Shown: piece by piece, positions 1-8,212 of the stretch | How positions within the stretch are numbered: position 1 is the first letter of the stretch | Layout of the letters: each line of letters opens with the position of its first letter | Notes under the pieces: model-generated | What the model saw: the letters and a program-made list of their open reading frames with translations, nothing else | Told to the model about the DNA's origin: nothing | The model's database searches: none | From: Bradyrhizobium sp. SRL28 | GTDB taxonomy: Bacteria; Pseudomonadota; Alphaproteobacteria; Rhizobiales; Xanthobacteraceae | Reading direction: 5' to 3' | DNA length: 64,000 bases | Assembly (NCBI RefSeq): GCF_018596315.1 | Contig: NZ_JAHEAG010000002.1 | Coordinates: 248,001-312,000 of the forward strand | Translations under genes and position numbers: made by a program

Positions 1-721
1 CCATGGCGACCCCCGTGATCATGCTTGCCTCGTCGGAGCACAGGAAAGCAGCGGCGTAGCCCATGTCTTCAGGCGTGGAGAAGCGACCGATTGGAATCGT
101 CGACAGGAACTTGGCGCGGATCTCGGGCGTGTCCTGCCCCATGAAGGTCTTCAAGAGCGGCGTTTCGCCGGCGACGGGATTGATGGCGTTGACCCGGATG
201 CCGAACGGCGCAAGCTCCACGGCCATGGCGCGCGTAGCCGTGATGACCCAGCCTTTCGAGGCATTGTACCAGGTCAGGTTCGGTCGCGGACTGACGCCGC
301 CGGTGGAGGCTACATTGAGCACAACTCCATATTTCTGCTGCTTGAAGTGCGGCACGGTGGCCTTGGCGCCGTAATAGATCGACTTCATGTTGACGTTGGC
401 TATTCTGTCGAACATGTCGTCTGTCACCGTTTCGAGCGGTTGCGGCGTGTGACCGACGCCGGCATTGTTGACGAGGATATCGAGTCCTCCGAACTCCCGA
501 TGGGCTTTTTGCACGACTGAAGCGAAGCCGGATTCGTTGGAGATATCCGCAACTGCTGCAATGGCTTTGCCGCTGAGCGAGCCGGCCACGCGTTCTGCCG
601 CGGCCTGATCGCGATCGGCCACGACGACGCGGGCTCCTTCGGTGACGAATTTGCGGACGATGCCTTCGCCGAAGCCGGAGCCGCCGCCTGTCACGATCGC
701 GATCTTGTCTTTCAGTCTCAT
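1..721 (-). CDS. SDR family oxidoreductase, 3' end outside window
   Basis: Classical short-chain dehydrogenase/reductase, about 240 residues visible; the C-terminus runs off the window edge. The frame starts MRLKDKIAIVTGGGSGFG, giving the TGxxxGxG cofactor motif, followed by an NNAG motif and an intact YNASK (YxxxK) catalytic pair. The acidic end of the second strand (VVADRD) would favour NAD(H). It is likely an NAD-dependent alcohol or hydroxyacyl dehydrogenase of the FabG/glucose-dehydrogenase type. It is co-directional with the GntR regulator upstream, 168 bp away, and could belong to the same locus. Substrate cannot be told from sequence. Confidence 0.88.
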   Translation of the reverse strand, partial: MRLKDKIAIVTGGGSGFGEGIVRKFVTEGARVVVADRDQAAAERVAGSLSGKAIAAVADISNESGFASVVQKAHREFGGLDILVNNAGVGHTPQPLETVTDDMFDRIANVNMKSIYYGAKATVPHFKQQKYGVVLNVASTGGVSPRPNLTWYNASKGWVITATRAMAVELAPFGIRVNAINPVAGETPLLKTFMGQDTPEIRAKFLSTIPIGRFSTPEDMGYAAAFLCSDEASMITGVAM

Positions 722-889
722 GGCGGTCCTCGCTGTTGGAGAGTGTTCAACATTGGCTGGCATCAGCCGATAGAGGGAGGGGAGGGCACCGTTGACGGAA
801 AGGCTGCGATCGATCCAAATACCGCGAGAACCGGTCCGCCTTGCAGAAGGAAGCTGTCGTTCCGGGAGCGAGAAGCGCAGGCCTTCCGG

Positions 890-1609
890 TCAGGACGATT
901 CGTCGAGAACGCTCGCTTTTGCCGCCTGCGTCGTGTTGTGCCTGCTGCCCCATACGCCGCGCGACCTTTCCAGGTGCCGTCGGATGGTCGCTTCGGCTCC
1001 GCTTCGGTCCTGCTTTGCGATGTAATCGAGCAATTTGAAGTGTTCGTTTGCGGATTGCTTGAGAAAGTCTCGCGGCGACTCGCCGCTCGCAAAGCCCTGC
1101 AACCGCACGCGGTCTCTGAGCGTCTCGACCAGTTTGGCGAGGTATTGATTGCCAAGCGTGGCGATCAGTTGAACGTGGAATTTGAGATCGGTATCAAGGA
1201 AGGCAATCAGATTGCCGGTATCCGCCGTCTGCCGCGTCGCCTCCGCCAGTTGATGAAGCTCATCGAGCTGTCTGTCCGACAACCCGCCCTGGGCGATATC
1301 GCCAACGCTCGGCACCTCCAGCAGCAGTCGGACCGCGAAAATATCATTGAGTTCGTTGAGCGACAGCGACACCACGCGAAAGCCGCGATTACGCTCCGCT
1401 TCGAGTAGACCTTCGCGCTCGAGATCGAGCAGGGCTTCCCGCACCGGGGTCGCCGATACGCCGAGTTCGGCCGCCAACCGCGGCACCGAATAGAGCTGAT
1501 CCGGTTGCATCTGCCCGGTGATGACCAGCCCGCGGATCACCTTTCGCGCCTGCTCGCGCAAGCTTGGCGCCGAAACCAGACCCGCCGAACCCTTATGCAT
1601 CGTTTCCAT
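890..1609 (-). CDS. GntR family transcriptional regulator (FCD domain)
   Basis: A 239-residue regulator. The N-terminal winged helix is about residues 15-85, with the hallmark LGVSATPVREAL recognition segment. An all-helical C-terminal FCD ligand-binding domain follows (about 95-220). Length and architecture match the FadR/VanR subfamily, which usually responds to organic acids. The ATG is preceded by a strong AAGGAGGAG ribosome site. It is divergent from the sulfatase-like gene across 120 bp carrying a repeated motif, so it probably controls that gene and itself. Its effector is unknown. Confidence 0.92.
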   Translation of the reverse strand: METMHKGSAGLVSAPSLREQARKVIRGLVITGQMQPDQLYSVPRLAAELGVSATPVREALLDLEREGLLEAERNRGFRVVSLSLNELNDIFAVRLLLEVPSVGDIAQGGLSDRQLDELHQLAEATRQTADTGNLIAFLDTDLKFHVQLIATLGNQYLAKLVETLRDRVRLQGFASGESPRDFLKQSANEHFKLLDYIAKQDRSGAEATIRRHLERSRGVWGSRHNTTQAAKASVLDESS

Positions 1610-1640
1610 GCGCTCCTCCTTAACACGCCGCTATGCCAAT

Positions 1641-1698
1641 TCACAATGTGTGATGTGTGATATATTATCATTGACGCTCGAAATGTGATGTGTGATAT
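1641..1698. promoter_or_regulatory. Candidate GntR operator: two 15-bp direct repeats
   Basis: The divergent gntR/sulfatase spacer holds an exact 15-bp direct repeat, TGTGATGTGTGATAT, at 1649-1663 and 1684-1698 (35 bp apart). The first copy overlaps a perfect palindrome TCACA-ATG-TGTGA (1641-1653). Position and symmetry suggest binding of the adjacent GntR protein; this is inference. Confidence 0.55.
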
Positions 1699-1729
1699 TT
1701 TACTCAACAAAAGATTAGGGAGGTAACAG

Positions 1730-3151
1730 ATGGCGGTAGATCGCATCCTCATGATCGTGTCCGACACCGTTCGGACGGACATGCTGGGATACAACGGGGG
1801 GCACGTCCGAACTCCCAATCTGGATCGGCTCGCCGCGCGATCGATGGTGTTCGATCGTTATTATGCGTCGAGCTTTCCGACGGTGCCTGCGCGCTACGAT
1901 TATCTCACCGGCAAGCCTGCGTTCGCCGGTGTAGGATGGGGCGCGCTGCCGCGCGCGGATCGCTCGATTGCAACCACATTGACCGAAGCGGGTTACACGA
2001 CGCTCGGCGTGGTGGACACGCCGTTCTATCAGGTCAACGGCTATTCATATGATCGCGGATTCAATTTCTTCTACGACATGAAGTCCCAGCTCCTGGGAAC
2101 GCCGCATTACAGCTCCTACACCGCCCCCAACAAGACCAAGCGGCAGGGCGAAGGCAAGCTGCCGCAATGGCCGATCACCGGCAAGGTGAAACCGGATCCA
2201 CGCACCGGCGAGATGGACTGTCCGGCACCGCTCACCATGGTGCAGGCAGCCAAATGCCTGGAGCAAATCTACGAGGACAAGTTCTTCGCGCTGGTCGACA
2301 CCTGGGATCCGCACGAGCCGTGGGACCCGCCGGCTTACTACACCCGTCACTACCTTCCCGATTATGCCGGCGAGCGCGTGCATCCGCCCTATGGCGAATG
2401 CAAGAAGCACGGCATGACCGACCGCGATATCGCGGTGGCGCGCGCGCTCTATAGCGGCGAGCTCGAGCTCGTCGATCGCTGGATCGGGCATCTGCTCGAC
2501 CAGCTCGCCTATCTCGGCATCGAGGACTCCACCGCCATCATCTTCGTCTCCGACCACGGCTTCCTGCTCGGAGAGCATGGACTGATGGGCAAGATGGTCC
2601 GCAGGGCGCCCGGCGAAGCGACGTGGATGCGTTCGCCGCTCTACGAGGAGATCGCCAAGGTGCCGCTGTTGATCCATGTGCCGGGCGCAAAGCCCGGACG
2701 AACCAGCAAGCTTGCCTGCGCGCTCGATCTCGCTCCCACGATCTGCGACATGGCCGGCCTGCCGCGCCAGCCGGAGATGCAGGGGCTCTCGCTGCTTCCT
2801 GGCGTGCTTGGCGAGGCCTTCGAGGGGCGCGACCACGTGCTGACGGCGCTGCCGCTCGCCAATCCCGGCGATACGGTTGAAGTCGTCGACGATCTGATGC
2901 GGACGGTGGTCGAATGGCAACCCGTCACTATCACGACGCAAAAATGGTCGCTGCTCTATGCGATTCCGGGCGAACCGGTCGAGCTCTACGATTTGAGCTC
3001 TGATCCGAAGCAAACCACCAACGTGGCGGCAAAGCACCCCGCCGTCATCCGTGCTCTGCTGGAGATGTACGCGGAGGACCTGCGCCGCGCCGGAGTCACC
3101 AACAAATACTCCGATCCTCGCCTCGCTGCGTTGCTCGAACGCGCATCCTAG
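1730..3151 (+). CDS. Sulfatase / alkaline phosphatase superfamily hydrolase
   Basis: A 473-residue protein of the sulfatase fold. The N-terminus has the metal-binding strand with D12 and the TPNLDRLA segment common in sulfatases. Near residues 47-60 lies the nucleophile loop SSFPTVPARYDYLTGK, and further on SDHGFLLGEHGLMGK supplies late metal ligands. The usual C/S-x-P-x-R signature, whose Cys/Ser becomes formylglycine, reads T51-V-P-A-R55 here, so a Thr occupies the nucleophile position. The family also contains phosphodiesterases and phosphomutases with a Thr nucleophile, so sulfatase activity is uncertain. No signal peptide is seen; probably cytoplasmic. ATG follows a good AGGGAGG site. 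Confidence 0.85.
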   Translation: MAVDRILMIVSDTVRTDMLGYNGGHVRTPNLDRLAARSMVFDRYYASSFPTVPARYDYLTGKPAFAGVGWGALPRADRSIATTLTEAGYTTLGVVDTPFYQVNGYSYDRGFNFFYDMKSQLLGTPHYSSYTAPNKTKRQGEGKLPQWPITGKVKPDPRTGEMDCPAPLTMVQAAKCLEQIYEDKFFALVDTWDPHEPWDPPAYYTRHYLPDYAGERVHPPYGECKKHGMTDRDIAVARALYSGELELVDRWIGHLLDQLAYLGIEDSTAIIFVSDHGFLLGEHGLMGKMVRRAPGEATWMRSPLYEEIAKVPLLIHVPGAKPGRTSKLACALDLAPTICDMAGLPRQPEMQGLSLLPGVLGEAFEGRDHVLTALPLANPGDTVEVVDDLMRTVVEWQPVTITTQKWSLLYAIPGEPVELYDLSSDPKQTTNVAAKHPAVIRALLEMYAEDLRRAGVTNKYSDPRLAALLERAS

Positions 3152-3195
3152 CTCGTCACGGTTGCGGAAATATCGATCGAGTTGTGGAGGGAGGC

Positions 3196-3384
3196 ATGAG
3201 GGGCGACTTCACGCGAAGGCAATTCCTCGGCTCCACCGGGATGGGGCTCGTTGCCCTCGTATACGGCGCGGGCCCGGCGGTAGCAGCGGATGAGACGTCC
3301 ACACCGAAACGGTTTGCGGGGGAAGTCGAGATCAAAATGTACCGGGATAGGCGCCGCCATCGATCAGGATATTTTGCCCGGTGA
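3196..3384 (+). pseudogene. Truncated Tat-exported protein (signal peptide stump)
   Basis: An ATG with a good GGAGGGAGG site opens a frame beginning MRGDFTRRQFLG, a twin-arginine signal (TRRQFLG), then a hydrophobic core and an AVAADE cleavage-like site. After about 45 residues the frame runs into DNA that is the antisense of the next gene's 3' end and stops. The body of the exported protein is missing, presumably lost in the rearrangement that placed the dioxygenase operon here. It may have been a binding protein or secreted enzyme functioning with the preceding hydrolase. Confidence 0.6.
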
Positions 3385-4111
3385 TGTAGCCGGCGTGCGC
3401 CGAGCAAAGGAACGCGCAAGTCGCGCCGAATTCGTCCGGGTGGCCGAACCGTTTTGTCGGGTTGGCGGTCCTGATCTCCTCGGTGACCGCGCCGACCTCG
3501 CGCGACGAATTCTTCGCCAGCGCGGCAAGATTTGATTTCAACCGGTCGGTATCGAACGTGCCGGGCAGCAGATTGTTGATCGTCACATTGTGCTCGGCGG
3601 TCGAGCGCGCGAGCCCTGCGACGAAGCCGGTGAGGCCGGTGCGCGCGCCGTTGGAGAGCGCAAGCATCGCGACCGGGGCCTTTACCGCATGCGATGTCAC
3701 ATTGACGATGCGTCCGAATTTCCGCGCGATCATGCCATCCAGTATCGCCTTGATCAGGGCGATCGGCGCCAGCATGTTGCCGTCGAGCGCCTTGATCCAG
3801 TCGTCGCGTTCGAATTTGCGGAAATCGCCGGGCGGCGGTCCGCCAGCGTTGTTGACGAGAATGTCGGGTGCAGGGCAGACGGCCAGAATGGCGTCACGGC
3901 CTTCCTTGGTGGTTACGTCGGCAACGACGATCTTCGGCTGATTTCCGGTAGCAGACGCGATTTCGTCGGCGGCGTCCTTCAGGACATCGCGGCGCCGAGC
4001 TGCGATGACCAGGTCAACTCCCTCGCGCGCGAGCGCCATTGCGCTGGCCTTGCCGAGCCCCTGACTCGCCGCGCACACAATCGCGGTGCGTCCTTTTAAT
4101 CCCAGATCCAT
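3332..4111 (-). CDS. SDR family protein with altered catalytic motif
   Basis: A 259-residue Rossmann-fold SDR with ASQGLGKA in place of the standard TGxxxGIG and an intact NNAGG. Ser140 of the catalytic region is present (VNVTS), but the YxxxK pair is replaced: the aligned residues are Ser153 and Arg157 in SNGARTGLTGF. It may use different chemistry or act as a non-classical reductase. It is the last gene of the minus-strand dioxygenase operon, 54 bp after the VOC gene, so a role late in the same aromatic pathway is likely. Confidence 0.85.
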   Translation of the reverse strand: MDLGLKGRTAIVCAASQGLGKASAMALAREGVDLVIAARRRDVLKDAADEIASATGNQPKIVVADVTTKEGRDAILAVCPAPDILVNNAGGPPPGDFRKFERDDWIKALDGNMLAPIALIKAILDGMIARKFGRIVNVTSHAVKAPVAMLALSNGARTGLTGFVAGLARSTAEHNVTINNLLPGTFDTDRLKSNLAALAKNSSREVGAVTEEIRTANPTKRFGHPDEFGATCAFLCSAHAGYITGQNILIDGGAYPGTF

Positions 4112-4165
4112 ATTGCCGCGCCTTGTACCGTTTCCAGGAACTAACCGTGTCCGTTGCAGTGCCAG

Positions 4166-5026
4166 CTAGTTGTTCGGCAAAGCCATGCCTGCTGGTTTCG
4201 AGCCCCACATGCAGAAACTCGTCGGCTCGAAGCCGAACTGCCGCGGCCGGTGCGTGGCCTCGTCCTCGATCTCGTCGACTCCGACCGAATATTCGAAGAT
4301 CATTCCGTCGGGGCCGGTGAAATAGAGAAAGCGCGCGCCTGACGTCGGGTGCCGGCCTGGGCCGAACACGATCGGCACGCGGCGATCGCTGAGGAAATAA
4401 TAGGAGCGCAACACATCGTCGCTGCTCTCCACCTGATGGTTGATATGCTGGATGCCAGCCTTTGGCGCGCGCACCAGCGCGATGGTGTGATGGATCGCGT
4501 TGACGCGCATCAGCGGGATATCGCCGATGCGGTCGCTGACGCGGGCATTGCAGACTTGGGTCCAGAAGCGCTCGTCGCGGGCGGGATCGGTGGAGTTCAG
4601 TCCGATGTGGCTAAAGCCGGTGATCCCTGCGTTGCGGCTCGCAAAATAGCGCCGGCCGCTCCGCTCCGGTCGCACCACCAGCTCGATATGGTTGCCGGTG
4701 GGATCGCGGAAGCCGATAAAAGCCCTTACCTTGCGCTGCTCGGCCTCCCGCGCGGAACCGGCGTGAACGGCATGCCCGAGCGATTCCAGTGTGGCGGCGG
4801 CATCCTGCAGGCTCGCTTCGTCCTCGACCTCGAAGCCGACGGTCTGGTCGCGCGGATCGCCTTCGGAGTAGCACAGCGTATGCGCGCGCTCGTCGGAGCG
4901 AAGGTAGAGGTCCTTCTTGCCGCGTTCGGCAATCTGCAGGCCGAGGCAGGCGGTCGCGAAGGTTTCCGCCGATTCGAGATCGGGCGAACCGAGGCGAACG
5001 TAGCTCACATCCCTTAGCTGGATCAT
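4166..5026 (-). CDS. VOC family extradiol ring-cleavage dioxygenase (type I)
   Basis: A 286-residue, two-domain vicinal-oxygen-chelate protein of the 2,3-dihydroxybiphenyl dioxygenase type. The expected Fe(II) ligands are present in the C-terminal domain: H140 (GFSHIGL), H194 (IQHINHQV) and E235 (IFEYSVG). The N-terminal repeat is non-catalytic, as in the family. It should open a catechol-like ring meta to the hydroxyls. It lies 21 bp after a related but metal-ligand-less paralogue and downstream of the ring-hydroxylating dioxygenase genes, which supports catechol cleavage as the next step. The exact substrate is unknown. Confidence 0.85.
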   Translation of the reverse strand: MIQLRDVSYVRLGSPDLESAETFATACLGLQIAERGKKDLYLRSDERAHTLCYSEGDPRDQTVGFEVEDEASLQDAAATLESLGHAVHAGSAREAEQRKVRAFIGFRDPTGNHIELVVRPERSGRRYFASRNAGITGFSHIGLNSTDPARDERFWTQVCNARVSDRIGDIPLMRVNAIHHTIALVRAPKAGIQHINHQVESSDDVLRSYYFLSDRRVPIVFGPGRHPTSGARFLYFTGPDGMIFEYSVGVDEIEDEATHRPRQFGFEPTSFCMWGSKPAGMALPNN

Positions 5027-5047
5027 GTTATCTTCCTTTTTCGGGCC

Positions 5048-5926
5048 TCAACCCGGCGCGCGAAATTCCGGTACGTCATTGCTTTCGCTGCCCCAGTCGC
5101 ACAGCGACGCGGCGGCCAGTGGAAACTGCCGCGCCAGCCGCGGTTTTCCGTCGAACGCCGCCATGCCGTTCACGTAAGTGAAGATCAGCCCGTCCGGCCC
5201 CTCGACATGCAGAAAAATCTGCCGCGATGCCGGCTCGCGTCCCGGGCCATGCACGATCTTGATTTGGCTTTCCTGCATGAAGTAGCTGTTCTGCATGATC
5301 TGATCGAGCGCCTCGACCTCGAAGGCTGCATACAACAGGCCGTTCCGACTTGACGGATAGAGCGCCAAGCGGTGATGCATGCCGTCGATCCGCAAATAGG
5401 CGATGTCGCCGACCCAGTCGCTGACATCTGCGCCGAGCGCGCGCCAGAAGGCCAGATCGCGGACGTGGTCGGTGGAGCGAAGGCCTACGCCCTGAAACGC
5501 GACGATGCCGGCATCGCGTGGCGGAAAATAGCGCCGGCCGCTCCGGGTCGGACGAACCACCAGATCGATGCTGTTGTTCGAGGCGTCCTCGGTGAGCAGC
5601 GCCGATTGCACGTAGCGGCGCCGGCACTCACCAGCCGTCGCATCCCTGACGGTAAAACCGAGTTCGCGCAGGCGCCGACCGATCTCCTGGAGGGCTGTAT
5701 CGTCCCAGACCTCGATTCCTACACTTGCGCCTTCGCTGAGGTCTTTTGCGAGGCTGACGGTGCGAAAACGATCGTCGGAGCGGAAGGCAATTTCGCCATC
5801 CTGATCAGCAACTCGTTGTAGCCCGAAAATATCCGACACAAAGTGCGCGCAGGCATTCGGCTCGCTCACCACAAGGCGGACATAGCAAACCGAGCTGATC
5901 AGGGCTGTGGCGCTGCCGTTCTTCAT
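5048..5926 (-). CDS. VOC family protein, probable non-catalytic extradiol dioxygenase paralogue
   Basis: A 292-residue protein with the same two-domain layout as the following VOC protein and shared landmarks (RSGRRYF, GPGR, EGPDG). Aligning the metal sites gives Gly146 (FQGVGL), Tyr199 (LLYAAFEV) and Thr240 (LIFTYVNG) where the sister enzyme has His, His and Glu, so it should not bind Fe(II) in the standard way. Possible roles are a structural or regulatory partner of the active enzyme, or a ligand-binding protein. The start codon overlaps the stop of the upstream tetR gene by 4 bp (translational coupling). Confidence 0.82.
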   Translation of the reverse strand: MKNGSATALISSVCYVRLVVSEPNACAHFVSDIFGLQRVADQDGEIAFRSDDRFRTVSLAKDLSEGASVGIEVWDDTALQEIGRRLRELGFTVRDATAGECRRRYVQSALLTEDASNNSIDLVVRPTRSGRRYFPPRDAGIVAFQGVGLRSTDHVRDLAFWRALGADVSDWVGDIAYLRIDGMHHRLALYPSSRNGLLYAAFEVEALDQIMQNSYFMQESQIKIVHGPGREPASRQIFLHVEGPDGLIFTYVNGMAAFDGKPRLARQFPLAAASLCDWGSESNDVPEFRAPG

Positions 5927-6606
5927 CGCGCCCGCGCCTTCGGATGCTGGGATTCAAGAAAAATCTTGATCATTTTGCGCCACACCGCGAACAGCTCGTC
6001 GAACCATTTCGGGTCGTTATCCCAGAGCGTGCGCAGCGCCATGCCGCGAACCAGGCTCAGTGTCAGCGCCACGATATCGGCCGAGAGGGAGGGAGGAACG
6101 CCGCTGGCGGCGAGTGCCTCGGTCCATGCCGTCTCCACGGGTCGCCGCGCTTTGCGGGAAATATCCAGGATCTGCTTGCGCACGGCCTGATCGGTCGAGG
6201 TCGACAGCACGATGTCGATCGCCACCAGGAAGTGCTCGCTGAAGAAGAATTCGCGGGCGTCCTCGATCACGGCCTCGATCAGGTCGCGCGGGCGATTGAC
6301 GGCCGCGGCGCGGCGCCGGCTCTGCACCTGCGCCTGCTCGAACACATATTCAAGCGTGGCGACGACGAGTGAATCCTTGGTTGGGAAGTGATGAAGCTGC
6401 GCGCCGCGGGACAGGCCGGCCTCGGCGGCGACATCGGCGGTTCGAAAGCGGGCGTAGCCGCGCCGGCGAATGAGCTCCGATGCAGCCTTCAGGATTCGTG
6501 TGCGGGTTTCCTCGGTTCGTTCGGCCTGGGTCCGGCGCCTGGCGGTGCCGAGCGAACGGCGGGCGGATTTCAGCGGAGCGGGGACGCGGTCGGGACGGCT
6601 GGCCAT
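5923..6606 (-). CDS. TetR family transcriptional regulator
   Basis: A 227-residue regulator. A basic N-terminal extension leads into the TetR helix-turn-helix (about residues 35-80, TADVAAEAGLSRGAQLHHF) and an all-helical ligand domain. It is embedded in the dioxygenase operon: its ATG is one base from the ferredoxin stop and its stop overlaps the VOC start. An operon-internal regulator of this kind typically autoregulates the pathway in response to a substrate or intermediate. No clear TetR operator was recognised. Confidence 0.92.
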   Translation of the reverse strand: MASRPDRVPAPLKSARRSLGTARRRTQAERTEETRTRILKAASELIRRRGYARFRTADVAAEAGLSRGAQLHHFPTKDSLVVATLEYVFEQAQVQSRRRAAAVNRPRDLIEAVIEDAREFFFSEHFLVAIDIVLSTSTDQAVRKQILDISRKARRPVETAWTEALAASGVPPSLSADIVALTLSLVRGMALRTLWDNDPKWFDELFAVWRKMIKIFLESQHPKARAR

Positions 6607-6607
6607 G

Positions 6608-6922
6608 TCAAACCTCGATCTGAACCTTCCCGTCCACGATGGTGACGGGATATGTCTTCAACGCAATTTCGCAGGGCATGCCCGTCGGCTCGCCGGTGGT
6701 CACGTCGAACGTGCCGAAGTGGAAGGTACATTCGACGATTTTGCCGGTGATGATGCCTTCCTCCGCCAGCGATGCCTCGCCATGGGTACACATATCTGCG
6801 GTGGCGTAGATCGCCCCGTCCACCCGATACAAGGCGACGTTGGTTCCATCGGGCAGGGGAGCCTGCCGGATTTCACCTTCGACCACTTCATTGGCCGCGC
6901 AAAGGACGACTGTTTCACCCAT
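6608..6922 (-). CDS. Rieske [2Fe-2S] ferredoxin of a ring-hydroxylating dioxygenase
   Basis: A 104-residue ferredoxin of the BphF/CarAc type. The two cluster motifs are CTHGEASL (C-x-H, about residues 45-47) and ECTFHFGTFD (C-x-x-H, about 65-68). It carries electrons from the FAD reductase to the dioxygenase alpha subunit in the cytoplasm. It lies 9 bp after the SDR gene and 1 bp before tetR in the same operon. Size and motifs are typical. Confidence 0.95.
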   Translation of the reverse strand: MGETVVLCAANEVVEGEIRQAPLPDGTNVALYRVDGAIYATADMCTHGEASLAEEGIITGKIVECTFHFGTFDVTTGEPTGMPCEIALKTYPVTIVDGKVQIEV

Positions 6923-6931
6923 CGCGAAAAC

Positions 6932-7693
6932 CTAAAGCATGGTGCTGCCGCCGTTGACGCTGATGACCTGACCGGTCACGAACGAGGCTTCGGCGGAAGC
7001 GAGATAGGAAACCATCGAAGCGACTTCCTCCATTTCGGCCGGACGGCCCATCGGAATAACGCTGACGAACTTCGCAGCGAGCGCAGGATTGCTCTTGGTG
7101 ATTGCCACCATCTGCGGTGTGTTCACCGCACAGGGAGCCACCGTGTTCACGGTTATGCCGTCCCTGGCGAATTCCCGCGCCATGCCGGTGGTGAGGCCGT
7201 GCACGCCACCTTTGGCGGCATTGTAGGCGGCATGGTCCCACAGGCCGTTGCGCACGGAATCGGCGCCGAGATTGATGATGCGGCCATAGCCTTGGGCGCG
7301 CATTTTGGGGACCGCGTACCAGGAGCACCACAACACGGTCCACAAATTGCGGTCGATCGTCGTCTTCAGCGTCTCCGGCGAGTGCTCGGCGAACGCCTTG
7401 ATGATGCCACCGCCGGCATTGTTGACGAGAATGTCGAGCCGGCCGAAGCGTTCGCTCGCGAGATTGATGGTTTTTTCCGCAGTGCCCTGATCGGCGAGAT
7501 CGCCGGCATGGCTCGCGACGTCCGCGCCGAACGCCTTGGTGAGATGCGCGGCGGCCTGTTGCAGTCCGCCCTCGTCGAGATCGGCAAGCACCAGCCTTGC
7601 GCCGTCCTTTGCCAGCCGCTCGGCGATCGCAAGACCGATACCTTTCGCTGCACCGGTGACGATGGCAACATTATCCCTGAGTTTCTTGTCCAT
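6932..7693 (-). CDS. SDR dehydrogenase, candidate cis-dihydrodiol dehydrogenase
   Basis: A 253-residue classical SDR with TGAAKGIG, NNAGG and intact YNAAK. VLADLD at the end of strand 2 predicts NAD preference. In ring-hydroxylating dioxygenase operons an SDR usually re-aromatises the cis-dihydrodiol to a catechol; placement between the oxygenase beta subunit (12 bp) and the ferredoxin gene fits that job. The sequence resembles general FabG-like SDRs more than the BphB family, so the assignment rests mostly on context. Confidence 0.85.
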   Translation of the reverse strand: MDKKLRDNVAIVTGAAKGIGLAIAERLAKDGARLVLADLDEGGLQQAAAHLTKAFGADVASHAGDLADQGTAEKTINLASERFGRLDILVNNAGGGIIKAFAEHSPETLKTTIDRNLWTVLWCSWYAVPKMRAQGYGRIINLGADSVRNGLWDHAAYNAAKGGVHGLTTGMAREFARDGITVNTVAPCAVNTPQMVAITKSNPALAAKFVSVIPMGRPAEMEEVASMVSYLASAEASFVTGQVISVNGGSTML

Positions 7694-7705
7694 TTCGTCA
7701 TTTCT

Positions 7706-8212
7706 TCAGAGAATAATGCTGACGCGGCCCTGGGCGCGCAGGCCCTCGCTGTCCAGAAGGCAGCGCTTTTCCTTGATCCGGAACGTGCCGTTGCCGGGCA
7801 CCAGGCGATAGCGATTGCTGCCGAAGTAGGTATCGGTCACGCCATCCTTGGTGCGATAGGTGATGAATGCCGAACTGACCTCCAGGTCGTCGCCGATCTG
7901 TTTTCGGATTCGCACGTTGCTGACGAGGTGACGCGTTCTCGAATGCGGGAACTCGGCATGTGCGGTTCGCTTCATCAAGCGCTTGACCCGCTCGCTGAGC
8001 CGGAAGCGGTCATCCGCGACATAGAACAGGTTGTTGTCGGGCGAGGCATCGACGGCGAGATCAGTCGCCGGGACGTAGTAAATCGCGTCGTCCGTGAACA
8101 GTTCCAGCCATTCCGGCAGGCGCCATTCGTCGAGCAGTTCGGCTTCGGCGAACAGGAAATCCTCGACTTCCGTGCGAGCTATGGCTTGCATGACTGTTAC
8201 TCCGTCGCTCAT
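7706..8212 (-). CDS. Aromatic-ring-hydroxylating dioxygenase beta subunit
   Basis: A 168-residue small subunit of the NTF2-like fold, with the pattern FLFAEAELLDEWRLPEWLELF and DDAIYYVPA near the N-terminus and the family's SNVRI and RNRYRLV-like strands later. The chosen ATG (MSDGVTV) overlaps the alpha-subunit stop as ATGA; a longer upstream frame exists but lies inside the alpha gene. Beta subunits are structural and form alpha3beta3 hexamers. Translational coupling to alpha supports equimolar synthesis. Confidence 0.93.
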   Translation of the reverse strand: MSDGVTVMQAIARTEVEDFLFAEAELLDEWRLPEWLELFTDDAIYYVPATDLAVDASPDNNLFYVADDRFRLSERVKRLMKRTAHAEFPHSRTRHLVSNVRIRKQIGDDLEVSSAFITYRTKDGVTDTYFGSNRYRLVPGNGTFRIKEKRCLLDSEGLRAQGRVSIIL

